From Marsupella aquatica (lineage: Eukaryota > Marchantiophyta), in the NCBI GenBank assembly GCA_973895155.1, contig OZ316898.1, positions 8,990,001 to 9,054,000 of the forward strand: a DNA stretch of 64,000 nt, read 5' to 3'. Every line of letters begins with the position of its first letter. Position 1 is the stretch's first letter. The notes beneath the pieces are model-generated. The model did not search any database. It was not told the origin of the DNA and saw only the letters and a program-made list of their open reading frames with translations. The translations under genes were made by a program, and so were the position numbers. Positions 14,199-26,700 of this stretch are shown here, piece by piece.

Positions 14199-15540
14199 CT
14201 AGAAATTGGCTTTGCATCCCCTGCAAACTTTAGCCTACGGGTAACATGACCCCATACAAACGCATAGTAGGGAAAGGAAGAGCGAGGAGCAAGGATTGGT
14301 ACTAGCATGTAGTAGGCTCAAAAGTTTATCTTCTCAGCAGGATGATGATGATAGGAACGACACCCTAGAGCTCATTGGCCGTAGTCATGCATAATCTCTC
14401 TCAGACTTAATTCACAAGTCTGTCATGATGATGAAACAACATGCTTGGACCCGAATCTGCTCGCAACTGCTGTCATCCCAGTCTCAGACGAGTAAGAAAT
14501 GGAGAGATGACAATAAGGACACCCCAAAGCTCATCGACTATGGTCATGCATAATCTCTCTCAAAATTCCCAAACTGTGAAGTGATGAGCGAAGAGCTCGC
14601 CATTGGATCATTGTAATGTGCGAGCAAATAGTAAAATTTTTCCTAGCACAAGCAATTTTTTTCTCTTAAGGTGACCCTATTTCTCCCCTTGCTTCGCTAG
14701 CCCAAACTCCAAACTAGTGTAATACATTCCACCTTTTCATGAACCTCAAAATACTAACAGAAAAGACATACGGGGAAAGAGGGCCCAAAAAAAAGGCCCT
14801 GGCTACTAGTACATCTTCCAAACCTCACTTGAACATTCTTCAGAAATGTTTCACAACCCCCCTCAAGACTATTGTCATACATCCTACCTAAAAATAGACT
14901 GATTTTTGTGGCTTCTCTTCGACCACCTCACCTACGTACCACCACATAATATCAAATCGGACACATACAACAGGCCAGCGAAATTGCTAGTCCAACGACA
15001 CTCTTCCCTCCAGGGAGGAAAACTTGGTCCCAGGTACCGAATCCCAAATATTCTGACATGAGGCAAATGATTATGGACCACTTACTGCAAACTTAATTAA
15101 AACACGCTAGCCACCAAATTCTCGTGATCAGGATCCGTGACAACTTTACTAAACCTTAATTGCTATTAGGCCCATTAGCATCCCAAAAGGCATTCATTCA
15201 TATCTGTCAACGCAACGACCATCCTAATGGAAGGCCAACTCTACCTTATAACCGGGTTCTCGGGCTCCCACGATACAATCTTCACAAGAAGAAAGTTCAG
15301 CTTGAACTAGAGCGAGATCCTCCTCTGCGCGTTGTTCTATCAGTTTTGCAGACCTTGTTCCTCCAGCCACTCATTCGTCAACTAGGACCTCTTCCTGCAC
15401 TCTACTTTCGATCAAGTCATGTAAGATCCACTTTGCAGGCAATGGAACTCTGACCCTCATGATGTGCCTCACACGTCCCCACCCATGTAGAGGTAAATAG
15501 TAGCCACTTTGGCTAATGTTTAAAAACAAGTAAAAATGGC
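14199..15540. other. Gene-free spacer
   Basis: Nothing supported. One 97-codon frame at 15160-15453 opens on TTG, shows no domain, and is treated as chance. Confidence 0.4.
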
Positions 15541-16290
15541 TGGTGGAGAGGGAAAAGGCCAGGTGAGAGAGAGGAGTAAAGTTGGATAATGTTTCAAAAA
15601 ACCAAAAGAAAAAAACTGGTGGGGAGAGAAAAGGCCAGGTCAGAGAGAGGAGTAAAGTTGCCAAGGAAACCCCAAGAGGAGTAAAAATGGCAATGGAACC
15701 AACCCCAATGGAACGAACCCCACCCCAATGGAACCAACCCCTAGCCTGTCGAGGCGCCTCACACTTCCCCACCCAACCCAACAGTTGTTAGGGCTCTTCT
15801 GGTGTCTGGTTTGGAGTACCAAAATAACTGGTGGAGAGGGAAAAGGCCAGGTGAGACAGAGGAGTAAAGTTGCCAAGGAAACCCCGGGAGGAGTAAAAAT
15901 GGCAATGGAACCAACCCCAATGGAACGAACCCCACCCCAATGGAACCAACCCCGAGCCTCTCGAGGCGCCTCACACTTCCCCACCGAACCCAACAGTTGT
16001 TAGGGCTCTTCTGGTGTCCGGTGTCTCTGGTGTCTCTGGTGTCTGGTTTGGAGTACCAAAATAACTGGTGGAGAGGGAAAAGGCCAGGTGAGACAGAGGA
16101 GTAAAGTTGCCAAGGAAACCCCAGGAGGAGTAAAAATGGCAATGGAACCAACCCCCAATGGAACCAATCTACCCCAATGGAACCAACCCCGACCCTCTCG
16201 AGGCGCCTCACACGTCCCCACCAAACCCAACAGTTGTTAGGGCTCTTCTGGTGTCTCTGGTGTCTCTGGTGTCTGGTTTGGAGTACCGTA
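15541..16290. repeat. Compound minisatellite upstream of VDAC
   Basis: Units of 212 and 237 bp start near 15617, 15829 and 16066, preceded by a partial unit at 15541. Each unit carries GGAAAAGGCCAGGTGAGA, then two or three tandem sub-repeats of CCCCAATGGAACNAACC, then CTCGAGGCGCCTCACAC, then a 9-bp run TGGTGTCTC whose copy number varies (this causes the 25-bp unit difference). Open frames cross it on both strands because the repeat lacks stops. It ends at GGAGTACC, just before the VDAC leader. CCAAT pentamers occur at 15705, 15725, 15917, 15937, 16155, 16164 and 16174. Confidence 0.9.
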
Positions 16291-16429
16291 GCAGCAGCAG
16301 TGGCGCGACTCGAGCACCGTAGAGCGCGAGCGTACCATATGCGCCTCGACACGAAAGGAGCAGAACAACGAGGAGTGGTTTTGCGAACAAGCTCGTCCAT
16401 TCTTCATCTTCGTTCTTCTTCCGTGGCGG

Positions 16430-16472
16430 AGAGAGCGAGAGAGCAAGAGAGAGAGAGAGCAAGTGAGAAGGA
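16430..16472 (+). repeat. GA-rich simple repeat in VDAC leader
   Basis: An imperfect GAGAGA tract in the probable VDAC 5' UTR. GA/CT tracts are common in plant leaders; no further claim is made. Confidence 0.6.
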
Positions 16473-16564
16473 GGAGGTTTGTCGTTGGCTGCACGAATGG
16501 AGTAGCGAGTCGCTACGGTGTTCCAGTAGTAGATCATCCCTCGCTTCTGCGCGGACGGTGTCTG

Positions 16565-17123
16565 GTGAGTGAGTCGAGTCGATTTGACTTGCATCGTCGG
16601 AATCGGTTTTCTTGTCGTGCTTTGTGCGGTCGTCGGTGTCGTCGTGGTAGTCTCGTAGTTAGGCGAGAGCAGGAAGGTGTTTGGGGCGAGCGAAGAGAAT
16701 AGAATAGAAGAGAAGAAAGTGAGGAGAAGAGAAGAGGGACAACCAGTTGTTGTCCGTGTGTCGGTTTTCTTGCTGTGCTTTTCGTCGGTCTGCATTGCTG
16801 CTGCTGAAATCGACGTTGTGTTGCTTTTTCGAGCTCTCTGGTCCTAGTTTGTTTCTCTCTTTGGTTTGTACGGCTCTTTCTGCATCTGTCTTCCGGCGTG
16901 CACTGCGCATCGTGTGTCCAAGCCGCCTGGTGACGCCTGATGTTCTGAGATTTGCTCTTCTTGAGCTGTTCTTGCGTCGTCTAGGGGCCGAAGGTGCTAG
17001 TTTTGTGTGTCGGCTTCTTGTGTACCGCTTTAAAGCGTCAACGTACACGTCTGTAATTTGGTTTTCGTTGTTTGCCTTGTTTTATTCTCTTTTTGATGTT
17101 TTTTGCACTCAATGTCGTGGCAG
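16565..17123 (+). other. Inferred 5' UTR intron of VDAC
   Basis: A good donor (TCTG then GTGAGT at 16565) pairs with a strong acceptor at 17121-17123 (T-rich tract, then GTGGCAG). The acceptor lies 54 bp before the VDAC start codon. The span has no continuing frame into the gene. Plant porin and ribosomal genes often have leader introns; this one is inferred from splice signals only. Confidence 0.5.
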
Positions 17124-17177
17124 GTCGCGGCGATCTCACCATTTTGAATTTTTGAGGTCTAAATCTTTTGGATCGCC

Positions 17178-20020
17178 ATGGGCAAGGGACCGGGATTCTA
17201 CTCGGATATCGGGAAGAAGACCAAAGGTACTTTACATCATGACCCTGACCGCGAGCCTATCTGTTCCTGAACTTGCTCGATGTCACATTGCAAGGCAGAG
17301 ATAAATGCCGTAAATCTTTCGTGTTACAAGCATCCTTGCTGCCGATGACTACAGCTGTGGAAAGAGATCGTAGAATGGCTCATATGGATTTTGATTTGTT
17401 GAACAAGTGAGAATGACTGGAAGTAGGGTTTTCTTTAAAGAGGCACAATGGGCAGATTAGTAGGATCCTAAACTTCGGACTTACCGGCTCGCCGCTATGG
17501 TCTTTTGTGAGTGTGTTGCGAAGCGTGTTTAACAGAGACTTAACGACCAATATGAAGCTATGTTGTGCGTTGTCCAAGGAGGTTTTAAAGTTTGTTACTA
17601 CAGATCGTGGTCCGCGTTTTTAAAATTGAAGTTCAGTTTGGAAGTAATATCTCCTTTTGTCGGTGAACAAGAACGATATCTTTTCTGTTTTTATAAATCA
17701 CTGCCAGTTGCGAAGGTGTCCTTCCAGCTTACGGATCTTGTGGTAGCATTGGAACTTCCTAATCGGGTAGATTTATTGTGCACATATCTGCATTTCATCA
17801 AGTAGGTCTGTTGTTTGCAAAGATTTTGCAAGTAGGATAGCATCTGTGAGTTGTAGAGTCCAGTTTCAATAATTGTTGACTTGTGGAATAGGTTACTGCA
17901 CGTCGTTTCAGGGAGATGTTGGGCAACCTCGAAACCCTTTTACTGTTTTGGCTTTAGCTCACTTCTTGCGCCCACTCAAAGCACATCTGTGCGTTAATCG
18001 ATCTAGTACTTTGTGAAATTCAAAATACCGTTTCTGCTATGGTTTGCACTTGCAAATTATTTCGTTCTTTTGCGTGTGGCTCAGATCTCATCAACAAGGA
18101 TTACACCTATGACCAGAAGTTTACAGTCAGCACTGTGACCTCTGCTGGACTGGTACGTGCCTAAGTGCTTGGTTGTTTCTGATTTCTTGGCAGAGGATGA
18201 GATGCGAAGATAGATGAACAATCTGCTGTTTGTTAAATGGGTGAATTTCATGAGAGGAGGATAGTCGAGAAGTGACCACTTAAATCTGAGTGGCTGGCTA
18301 CGGTACTTCAATTAATCTGGTCTTCTGTAGACCGGCGACTGCGTGTTAGATTCATGAGCAGATGGTTATGAAGATGTCCGGAATCTTTGGAGAGACTGCC
18401 TAAGTATTTGCGATCAAGTGTCTTGGAACACAGGACTGACAGGGTAAAATGTAGTAGAACATAAAATGCACGTTTATTTGTCTATAACAACTGTTGTGGC
18501 GATCTGAAGGTGAACGGAAACTTACTTAAATATATTTGTACATGTGCAGAACTTTACCACCGCAGGAACCAAAAGGGGCGAGGGATTCGCAGCTGATATT
18601 ACCACCAACTTCAAGCACGGCAATATTTCTGCGGATGTCAAAGTTGACACCAGATCAAATGTACGTCCTGGCTCTTTTAGAACATGTTGCGCTAGTTTGC
18701 TGGCCCTTTTAGAACATGTTGCGCTAGTTTGCTGAATTCATTATCGTCATGACTGGTGATGGTTGTCCTCGTTTTGTTCACTATCGTTACGACTGATGAG
18801 TTTTCCTACTTCTGTTTGTGATGGTTTTTTTCTGTGGTTCCCCGTACTTCAGTGTGCCTAGGACCGCAGGCTTCTTCAGACTTATGCTGAAATGAATTAT
18901 GGTCTTCTTAGTGAGTTTATCGTCGTGACTACTTAACCCGGCCTTGATCGTCGGGTGATTGCTTTTCCAGATTTTGGCTACTGTGACAGTGGATGAATTC
19001 ACCGCCGGTGCAAAGTCTATCTTCAGCTTCACCATCCCAGACCATAAGTCTGGCAAGGTAGTGTACTTTAGCAAATCAGATATTGTACTGGAATATTTGT
19101 TTGAAGTTGGATCAATGAGTGGCGGTTGCTTTCTCTTTCGTCTATGATTCTACGGGCGTAGATGGTAACGAAAATGTGATGAAGTCTTCACCGCCACCGT
19201 TGAATATGTGCCTCTAGCCTCTTGCTGTGCTATTTGCATTCGATTAGGACATTTCCAGTGGAGGTCTGTTTCATCTTGGTCGCCACCCCTTGCGATGACT
19301 TGGAACTGATCTATCTATTCCTGCTGTGTTCAGGTTGAGGTGCAATACTCACATGAAAATGTGGGGATTACCAGCAGCATAGGGCTGACCCCAAATCCAC
19401 ATGTGGATGTTACTGCAGTAATAGGAAGTGAAGGACTTGTCTTGGGTGGGGAGGTAGGGTATGATACAGCTTCTGGACTCCTCACCAAGTACAATGCAGC
19501 AGTCGGCTTCACCAAGCCCGACTTCAGCACGGCAGTGCACCTGTATGATCCATAATCCATTCATCGTTGTGTGAAATGGTCGAACTTTTGTTTGTTATTT
19601 GTTGTACTTAGCCTTTGAAATCCGTGTTACAAGTCGTGGGATGTGTTGCAAATTTAGAACTTCGGATGGTTGGCGTTTGAACTATTTGGTGGGTCGTATC
19701 ATGCCTCCTGCAGGATCGACAAGGGTGATGTTGTCAAGGCTTCTTATCTGCATCTTGTTAATCCGGGTTCACGGACACAAATTGCAGCTGAGATTGCCCA
19801 CAGGTTCTCAAAGAATGAGAACACCTTCACTGTGGGTGGTTTGTATGGTTTGGATCCTCTGACCACAATCAAGGGACGTCTGAACAACCATGGGAAGTTG
19901 GCCACTCTCCTCCAGCATGAATTTAGGCCCAAATCCTTGGTTACCATCTCGGGTGAGGTTGACACTAAGGCTCTAGACAAGAGCGCAAAGATAGGTTTGG
20001 CGTTGGCACTGAAGCCTTAG
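17178..20020 (+). CDS. VDAC: Voltage-dependent anion channel (mitochondrial porin)
   Basis: VDAC is the 19-strand beta-barrel of the outer mitochondrial membrane that passes metabolites and ATP/ADP. There are six coding exons: 17178-17226, 18085-18152, 18550-18660, 18971-19057, 19334-19542 and 19714-20020. They join in phase to 831 nt, 276 residues, exactly the usual plant length. The N-terminus MGKGPGFYSDIGKKTKDLL is the porin-3 amphipathic helix. YDQKFTVSTVTSAG, NENTFTVGGLYGLDPLTT, and the C-terminal TISGEVDTKALDKSAKIGL are typical. The exon 5 donor is CACCT then GTATGA; reading on would hit TAA at once, which supports the splice. A long repeat-rich upstream region and a probable leader intron precede the start. 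Intron 3 contains a short tandem duplication (TTTTAGAACATGTTGCGCTA twice). Confidence 0.97.
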
Positions 20021-20455
20021 ATGAGGGCTTCATGTCAACTGCCTTGCTGGGGTGACTGCTCTGTTTGAGCTATGGTGCGCGTGATTTTTGACCTGGAAGT
20101 TGCGAACACATCTTCCGTGGCTTTTTTTTCCCTTGGAGGAGGTCACAATACAAGAGAATAAGCATTAATTTATTCTGCACAATTTTTATATAAAGAGATT
20201 TCTTTTGGCCGCATAACACGTACTTGCTCCCACGGAAAAAGGAGCTCTTTCCTTCCTTGAAGGTGGTGGGCCTGTCTATAAATGCCAAGTTGTCTAGGAT
20301 TCTGTGCGCTACTATCTAGAACTGAAATCTGCGATCCGGGAAGTATGGTTTGGCTGCTATTCGTTCCGTCTGCTCATACCCAAGCCTTTTGTGTAGTGTC
20401 CAGAGAGGAAGTTGTGACATTCCTTGTTTCAAACCGTCCCATCCTCGGGATTGTG
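20021..20455. other. VDAC 3' flank
   Basis: Probable 3' UTR and downstream spacer; no other feature is seen. Confidence 0.4.
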
Positions 20456-21005
20456 CTGAAGAAAACATTGTTAGGTTAAATTGCCTTTTAAAGTCTCAAG
20501 TGTTCCCACTAGGCTTTTCTTCCACAGTTCTGACATTCTTCGATGGGGACGAACGAGGAGGTATGTCCTGAGGAAAACATTGCTAGGCTAATTACCTCTT
20601 GAAGTTCTAAGTATTCCCCCTAGGTTTGTGAGTCTATAGCTCTGAAATCCTTCGATGGGGAGGAATGAGGAGGAGGTATGTCCTGAGGAAAACATTGCTA
20701 GGTTAATTACCTCTTGAAGTTCTAAGTATTCCCCCTAGGTTTGTGAGTCTATAGCTCTGAAATCCTTCGCTGGGGAGGAATGAGGAGGAGGTATGTCCTG
20801 AGGAAAACATTGCTAGATTAATTGCCTCTTGAAGTTCTAAGTATTCCTCCTAGGCTTGTGCGTCTATAGCTCTGAAATCCTTCGATGGGGAGGAATGAGG
20901 AGGAGGTATGTCCTGAGGAAAACATTGCTAGGTTAATTGCCTCTTGAAGTTCTAAGTATTCCTCCTAGGCTTGTGCGTCTATAGCTCTGAAATCCTTCGA
21001 TGGGG
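20456..21005. repeat. 115-bp tandem array
   Basis: GAGGAAAACATTGCTAG recurs at 20570, 20685, 20800 and 20915, an exact 115-bp period, with a diverged copy starting near 20456. Copies are about 95 percent alike by eye. The array has no coding potential and looks young. Confidence 0.9.
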
Positions 21006-21006
21006 A

Positions 21007-21164
21007 GGAATGAGGAGGTATCTTGCAGTGCAGATAATAGTCCCAGTTCAGCTGTGGCCAGTCTCCGATCGTTTCACCCATCAACGGAATGAGGAGGTAT
21101 CTTGCAGTGCAGATAATAGTCCCAGTTCAGCTGTGGCCAGTCTCCGATCGTTTCACCCATCAAC
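21007..21164. repeat. 79-bp perfect tandem duplication
   Basis: Two copies (21007-21085 and 21086-21164) appear identical by eye. They begin with the same GGAATGAGGAGGTAT phrase that ends each 115-bp unit, so this duplication grew from the edge of the preceding array. Confidence 0.9.
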
Positions 21165-21672
21165 CATAAGCTTTCATGGGATTATCATAGACTTTTACGG
21201 CCCCAGGTGTGACCATGTATGTTTACATAAAACACAAAGGTTCTGCACTAGGAAAAGCCAATGATCACATGATACAACTGGTACCATGTTTCTGGTTATC
21301 ATGAAGGGGCGTGGGTAAACCTGGTAACTTGGCTACACCAGGTTATCAACCCCACAAACCTTGGCTAGCCTAAGGAAAGCCTTAGCCACAAATTGTGGCG
21401 AGCCTTAGGAGACCCTTGGAACACTTAACCATAACTGTTGCAACTTTTCCCTGACTTAGAATAAAATTTTCCCTGACTATCAGAAATCTGATATGGTGAT
21501 TGCTACATTTGGGGTGGTGCACCAAAATGAAAGAGAAGGGGTATATGTTATGAGTGATTGCTAAATCTGAGGTGTTGGCTAAATGAGAATGAAAACGATG
21601 CTATGAGATTTAGTTGATCATACATTTGGGATAGTGGCTAAAGGAGAGTGAATGAAATCAGATACATGATAT

Positions 21673-21697
21673 GAGGTGAGGTGAGGTGAGGTGAGGT
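21673..21697. repeat. (GAGGT)5 microsatellite
   Basis: Five perfect copies of a pentanucleotide. Confidence 0.95.
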
Positions 21698-21969
21698 TGT
21701 AACCTTTGGGGTGGGCCAATGTTGCCTTCCCCCACCTGCAGTTTATAATATGATTTCTGAATCGAGAGCGCATTCAAAAATTCTTTAAGTGGGTCCCATA
21801 ATAAGATTTACAGGATGGACCACAAATCCTTAACTTTCAACCATGACCCACCTAATATTATCCTTTGCTTGGCCAGACCAAGTTGTCAGGAGAAAATGTG
21901 CCCAAAATATGCTTCAAAGAGCACTCCCACCCTGTCCTTTGCACATTAAACAATGCTTCACAAGGGAGT

Positions 21970-22273
21970 CCTGTGCATCTTTGTGAGGGTTTGAGGAACG
22001 TCCTGACCCATCCCGCCTCTCAAAATCACCAAAGATTGCCAGGTGAGGTGCCTGTGCATAGTGAGCTTCCCTGCCCATCCTACCTCTCAAAATCACCAAA
22101 ACTTGCCAGGTGAGGTACCTGTGCATCTTGGTGAAGGGTCTGACGAGCTTCTCCACCCATCCTACCTTTCAAAATCACCAAGGACTGCCAGGTGAGGTGC
22201 CTGTGCATCTTGGTGAAGGGTCTGATGAGCTTCCCCCACCTATCCTACCTCGCAAAATCACCAAAAATTATCA
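21970..22273. repeat. 67-83 bp tandem repeat, about four copies
   Basis: Units begin CCTGTGCATCTTGGTGAAGG and contain TCTCAAAATCACCAAA followed by TGCCAGGTGAGGT. Unit two is shorter by an internal deletion. Open frames on both strands are by-products of the repeat. Confidence 0.85.
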
Positions 22274-23749
22274 GTTGCCAGAGTAGCTGCAGAGAACTTC
22301 AATCAAGTAGGGGTCTATCATGGTAGTTGATTGGTCGTGTGGGACTGCCAGTCTCAGAAATATCACAGTGCACAAAGGCAGAAAACTCTGAACGGGGAGA
22401 CATGATCCCAAAGGCAAAGCAACCCAATGAAGGGGAGGAAAAGAGGGGAAAGGGCCCCAAGAGGGAAAATGCCTGGTCACAAAGTTGGGTGCTCAGACCT
22501 GGGCATACTAAGGATTGGAAAACTGGACCCCTGCCGGTCCCACTATACCTCTATACTCGCTCCCAACCGGACCCAATAGTGGAGTGTGGGATTGCAGGGA
22601 AAGCCTAGCCGAGGGTGACTTATTAAGCCGCACTGGCTGGGGAAACAAGATTTTGGTTAACTGAGCCCTGCATAATGTAAAACCTAGAGCCTGGCCTGCT
22701 AGGAGCTCTCTCCTTCGTGCCAGAACTGCCTCCCTACCTCGTAAAAAAATGTACCCCAAAATAGAAAAGACAACATAGGGGAGAGGAGAGAAAAGGGAGT
22801 ACATAACTTGTACCCATAAACTCTCCTCAACAATGACAACATTTTTGTAAAATGTGGGGATATGACCAAAACAACATCATTTTTGCAACAACAACCACCT
22901 AGCCAAAATAACAACTCTTTTGCCAAAACCACACAGCGGCAATAACAACCCAGTTAAAAAGGACAATTGATTCCACAATCACAACACAGCTCTAGTGACA
23001 ATCCCGTCACAACAGAGTCGCAATGATAGATGTGCAACGCACATGCATGTGATCGGTCGCTCTATAATAAAGGAAGCTCTGTCGAGGCAAAAAGAAAATT
23101 GTCTACCAAACGTTGGTCCGGGTTGATGTGTGGACAAGGATGATTAAGAAGGTTGAACTTTCAAAGCTTTAAATCCTCGTGCCTACGCTCTTGGTTCCTA
23201 TACAAGCTACGAATCGAGGGAATGACTGTGGAGGTGTGAAGTTTGGGCAGACATATGAAAGAACTGTGATTATTTGACCACTTTCCTGTCAGGTTCTCGA
23301 CAAATAACCTTAGAGCACTGAATCACAGGATCACATGGATCTTGCGTTTGGCAGCAGTATAGTTTTGAATCCTCTTCTGACCGCAAAGTTTCTAAATTCT
23401 ATGTTCCCGCATACAAAATCTCAGACCTAGACTGAAGCCCCCGAGACTTCTGAATTCCTGATCATACGACCAGGAATGATTGCCGGCCATTTGAAACAAT
23501 CTGTGTGAGGCAATTCGTCTGTTGTTTGAGTTGACATCTATCTTTAAAGACATTTGAATTCCTGATCATTTGACCGAACATGATTCCCGGCTATTTGAAA
23601 CATCTATGTGAGGACGGACATCTCATGAAATGTACAATTTCTTGAATTCATGACCGAAATGTCTCTCTAGCAACCCAATAAGTACAAGTTGAAGAGTCCC
23701 CCCTGTATAGAAGTATAATCAGAGATTTGCTGGGAAGAACAAAATCCAC
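22274..23749. other. Gene-free spacer
   Basis: Nothing supported. CA-rich stretch at 22840-22990. Two similar phrases, GAATTCCTGATCATACGACC near 23452 and a variant near 23560, suggest a small old duplication. Confidence 0.4.
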
Positions 23750-26700
23750 TCAGATTATCCGATGTCTCTTGCCTGGCTGTCCCTGGTAGCTGTCCCATGT
23801 TCCTTGCAACATCTGTTGCCTACCGGCAGACACCGGCAGCGACACATTGTCGTTGTGGGGACTGAAGCTCTGCAAAAACAGGACAAGTAAGGCCCTGTGC
23901 AGGTTTTCATGGGGTGGACAACAAACATAGAACAAATTGCGATGAACATCATAGAGGTGAAACAAGAGCGCTCCGTAATGTTCACATTTGGTAGTTCCGG
24001 TATCCGGCTCAAAAGCTCAAGGAAAGAAGCGCACAATGAAAGTACTAGTTTCCTTATCCTATAGTTCTACTGACGACGAGACGCCAAGTTCTTTAGACAC
24101 TGTACCTGAGGGTTGGTGAACGCCGATTGGTTTACCAGAGTTTCGCCCTTCATTTGGGTTTGAAAGTCATTTTCATAGGCCTCCTGGAGAAGCTTCACCC
24201 TGGGAAAAGAGTTTAAACTAGTCATAAAACAATCTGTAGCGATTTGATCAAGAATTAGTCCGATAGCTCGTCAGCACATGGTTTCCGGAAAAAGAGAAAA
24301 TAGGATCCAATCTGGTATCCATGCAGGCAAACGCAGTGTTCATGATTCTTTCAAAGTCGGTTGCTCATGTTGCTTCGCAACCCTGCACTGCTCATGATCA
24401 ATTTTTCACATGTTAATCCAGTCAAGAGAGGGAAACATTTACTCTTCGATCTTCTGTTCGAGGCTCTGCAAGGCTCTTTGCTGATCCTTGAGGAGATTGC
24501 CCAACTTCTGCTCCTGGCCTGACGTCCATAACGGAGCAACTATTGAGAAAAGTTCTCAATAACTTGAAGATAACTAATTAACTACGTCAACGCTTTGAAG
24601 ATACCAGGGTTGAATCTAGCGTGTTGCCATCCTATCGTGGTTTTCGTATCCGAAGAGAACCAAAATGGCTGTGGGATTCTGCAGTAGAAGAGGGCAAGTC
24701 AAAATGCTGTGCCCGTCGAGAAGTTTTGAAATTTGAAGGCCTCTCCGATGAAATGAAACGAAGTAGCTTGGCTTAGGACGGCATCATTATGGTTTCTTCA
24801 AATTGCGTGGGCATGCCAAAAAATTAGGATATAGAATGAGTCGCAGTTGGTTCGTACTCAGAAGAAGAGGTAACTCTTGCTGGAGTGTGACAATTCCGTC
24901 TTCCAAATTTCTCTTCTCTTCGCTGAACAAGTCAAAATCTTCTTCCAGCCTACAGATGTTAGAGATCATGTTAGTTCAAATGGCTCACAGCCTTTCAGAG
25001 ACCTATTTTGTTCAAAAGCTTTCATCAAGACTCAAAGAGCTTACCGAGAAATTTCCTGACATCCTTGCACATTGGCCAGGGCATCATTTAGACCATCTAT
25101 CCTTCGTAACAGGTGTTTCTTCTGTGAATTTTCGGCGTTCATTTCACTCTGCAATTCTGTTCCACATATGAGTCAATATATAGCGAATGACAAATCTCTG
25201 CATGATAACTTCTCCGACCTCCGATTATCAGTCAGGATATTTTCTTTTAGGACCATCACGTTTAACGTTTTTGAATGCCTGCTACACTTCATTTGATTTC
25301 TCTTCAAGCAATTCTTCGGATCATCGAATTATGATTGCGCCAGTTCGTTTGATTTCTCTAAGGGAATTGAAGCTACCTTGAAGCATCGATCGTACCTGCA
25401 TTGACATGTTGCAATTGTCGGAATCGTTCCATCTTATTTCGAGAGAGTGCCTGCTGATCAGCAAATTGAACAGATTTGATGTCCCTCTTGGGAGTTTCAC
25501 CCTCAGAAAGATGGGTAGATTTTCGTAACGTTAGAGCAAAGTCATTCACTGCTCCTTGGCCCATTTCTCGTTCCTGTTGGAATGATTTGCATGAGGCAAT
25601 AAAAGCCTGCCTTCAAGCATGTTAGGTTAGTTAGTCAGACAAATAAATTGATTTCTTCTCCACTTAGATCCAATGTCCGTCCAACGCTTAATCCTCTTGT
25701 TAGCGGTAAGATCAGTGGGGATCAGTGGACAGATGGTTCAAGTTTTAGTCTATTCTAGAATGTGCACGGCCAGTGAGTCTCCAAAAGTACTAGTAGAGCT
25801 GCAAAATGATTTGCACAATTCATGCAAATGTGTGTTCCTCAACACGGGGCTTTGAACTATTTCGAATCATCTGTAAAGAAGGCTATGAATATCTTTCTCC
25901 ATCTTCTTACTGAAGACGACGTAGCATTACTGGCGAAGATTTTGCATAATTATGGTTATACGTGTCCTTGTTGGCAGACTCTTCATCAATATCTGAAGTA
26001 CAAGCTGACGAGCTGCTGATGCTCGGAGGTGCCAATGGCCAACCAACCTATAACAGCCATTTTGAAAACAAACCAAAAGGCGTTCTCGGGATCGAAAACG
26101 CAGGCTCAACCAAACCAGTGGATTTCCATGTTAAGCAGGAAATCTCACGAGTAGTACGCACGCAGTGAAATCGAGGCCTGACATCAGTCAATCACTTCAC
26201 AACTGTGCCGATCGTCAGCAGTTCGGTATCTCATGAAATTTAGAGTATATCACCTGTAACAGCCATTCGCTATCCGGTTCTCTCAAGAGATAGTCGAAGG
26301 CGGATACGGTCACGTGAGGAGAACATCTAAGTCTGATGAAGAGCCTTCAGTATCGCAAACAGCTTAGAGGATTGTCCATCCACATAGTACTAAGTCAGGA
26401 AGGCTTCGATGCTCGCTGTCATAGCTAGTTGGATATTTATGAACATTGCGGAGAAAAGACTTTCGGCCATACCTGTCGTTCTCTATCTCGAAGCAAAAAT
26501 CAGACTTCTGATTTTCGACAAGTCGGAGCTTCTCTTCTAGTTGTGCGAAATTCTCCTTCGCCGCATCTGTCAGTTGCAAGATCGGAACCATTATTTTCAA
26601 TATCTAAATGATGCTGTACGTAGAGCGAAAACATTTCATTCCATTGGACCGTGCCTAAGTCAAATGAAAGCGCTTCCTGCAGGGGCTCCTTGAACACACT

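Noticed and set aside
15371-16400. Long overlapping open frames on both strands (up to 213 codons)
   Set aside because: They lie across the VDAC-side minisatellite and repeat the same peptide in each unit; they reflect a stop-free repeat, not a gene.
20456-22273. Regular repeats considered as a CRISPR array
   Set aside because: Units are contiguous and too long, without unique spacers; this is a eukaryotic tandem repeat.
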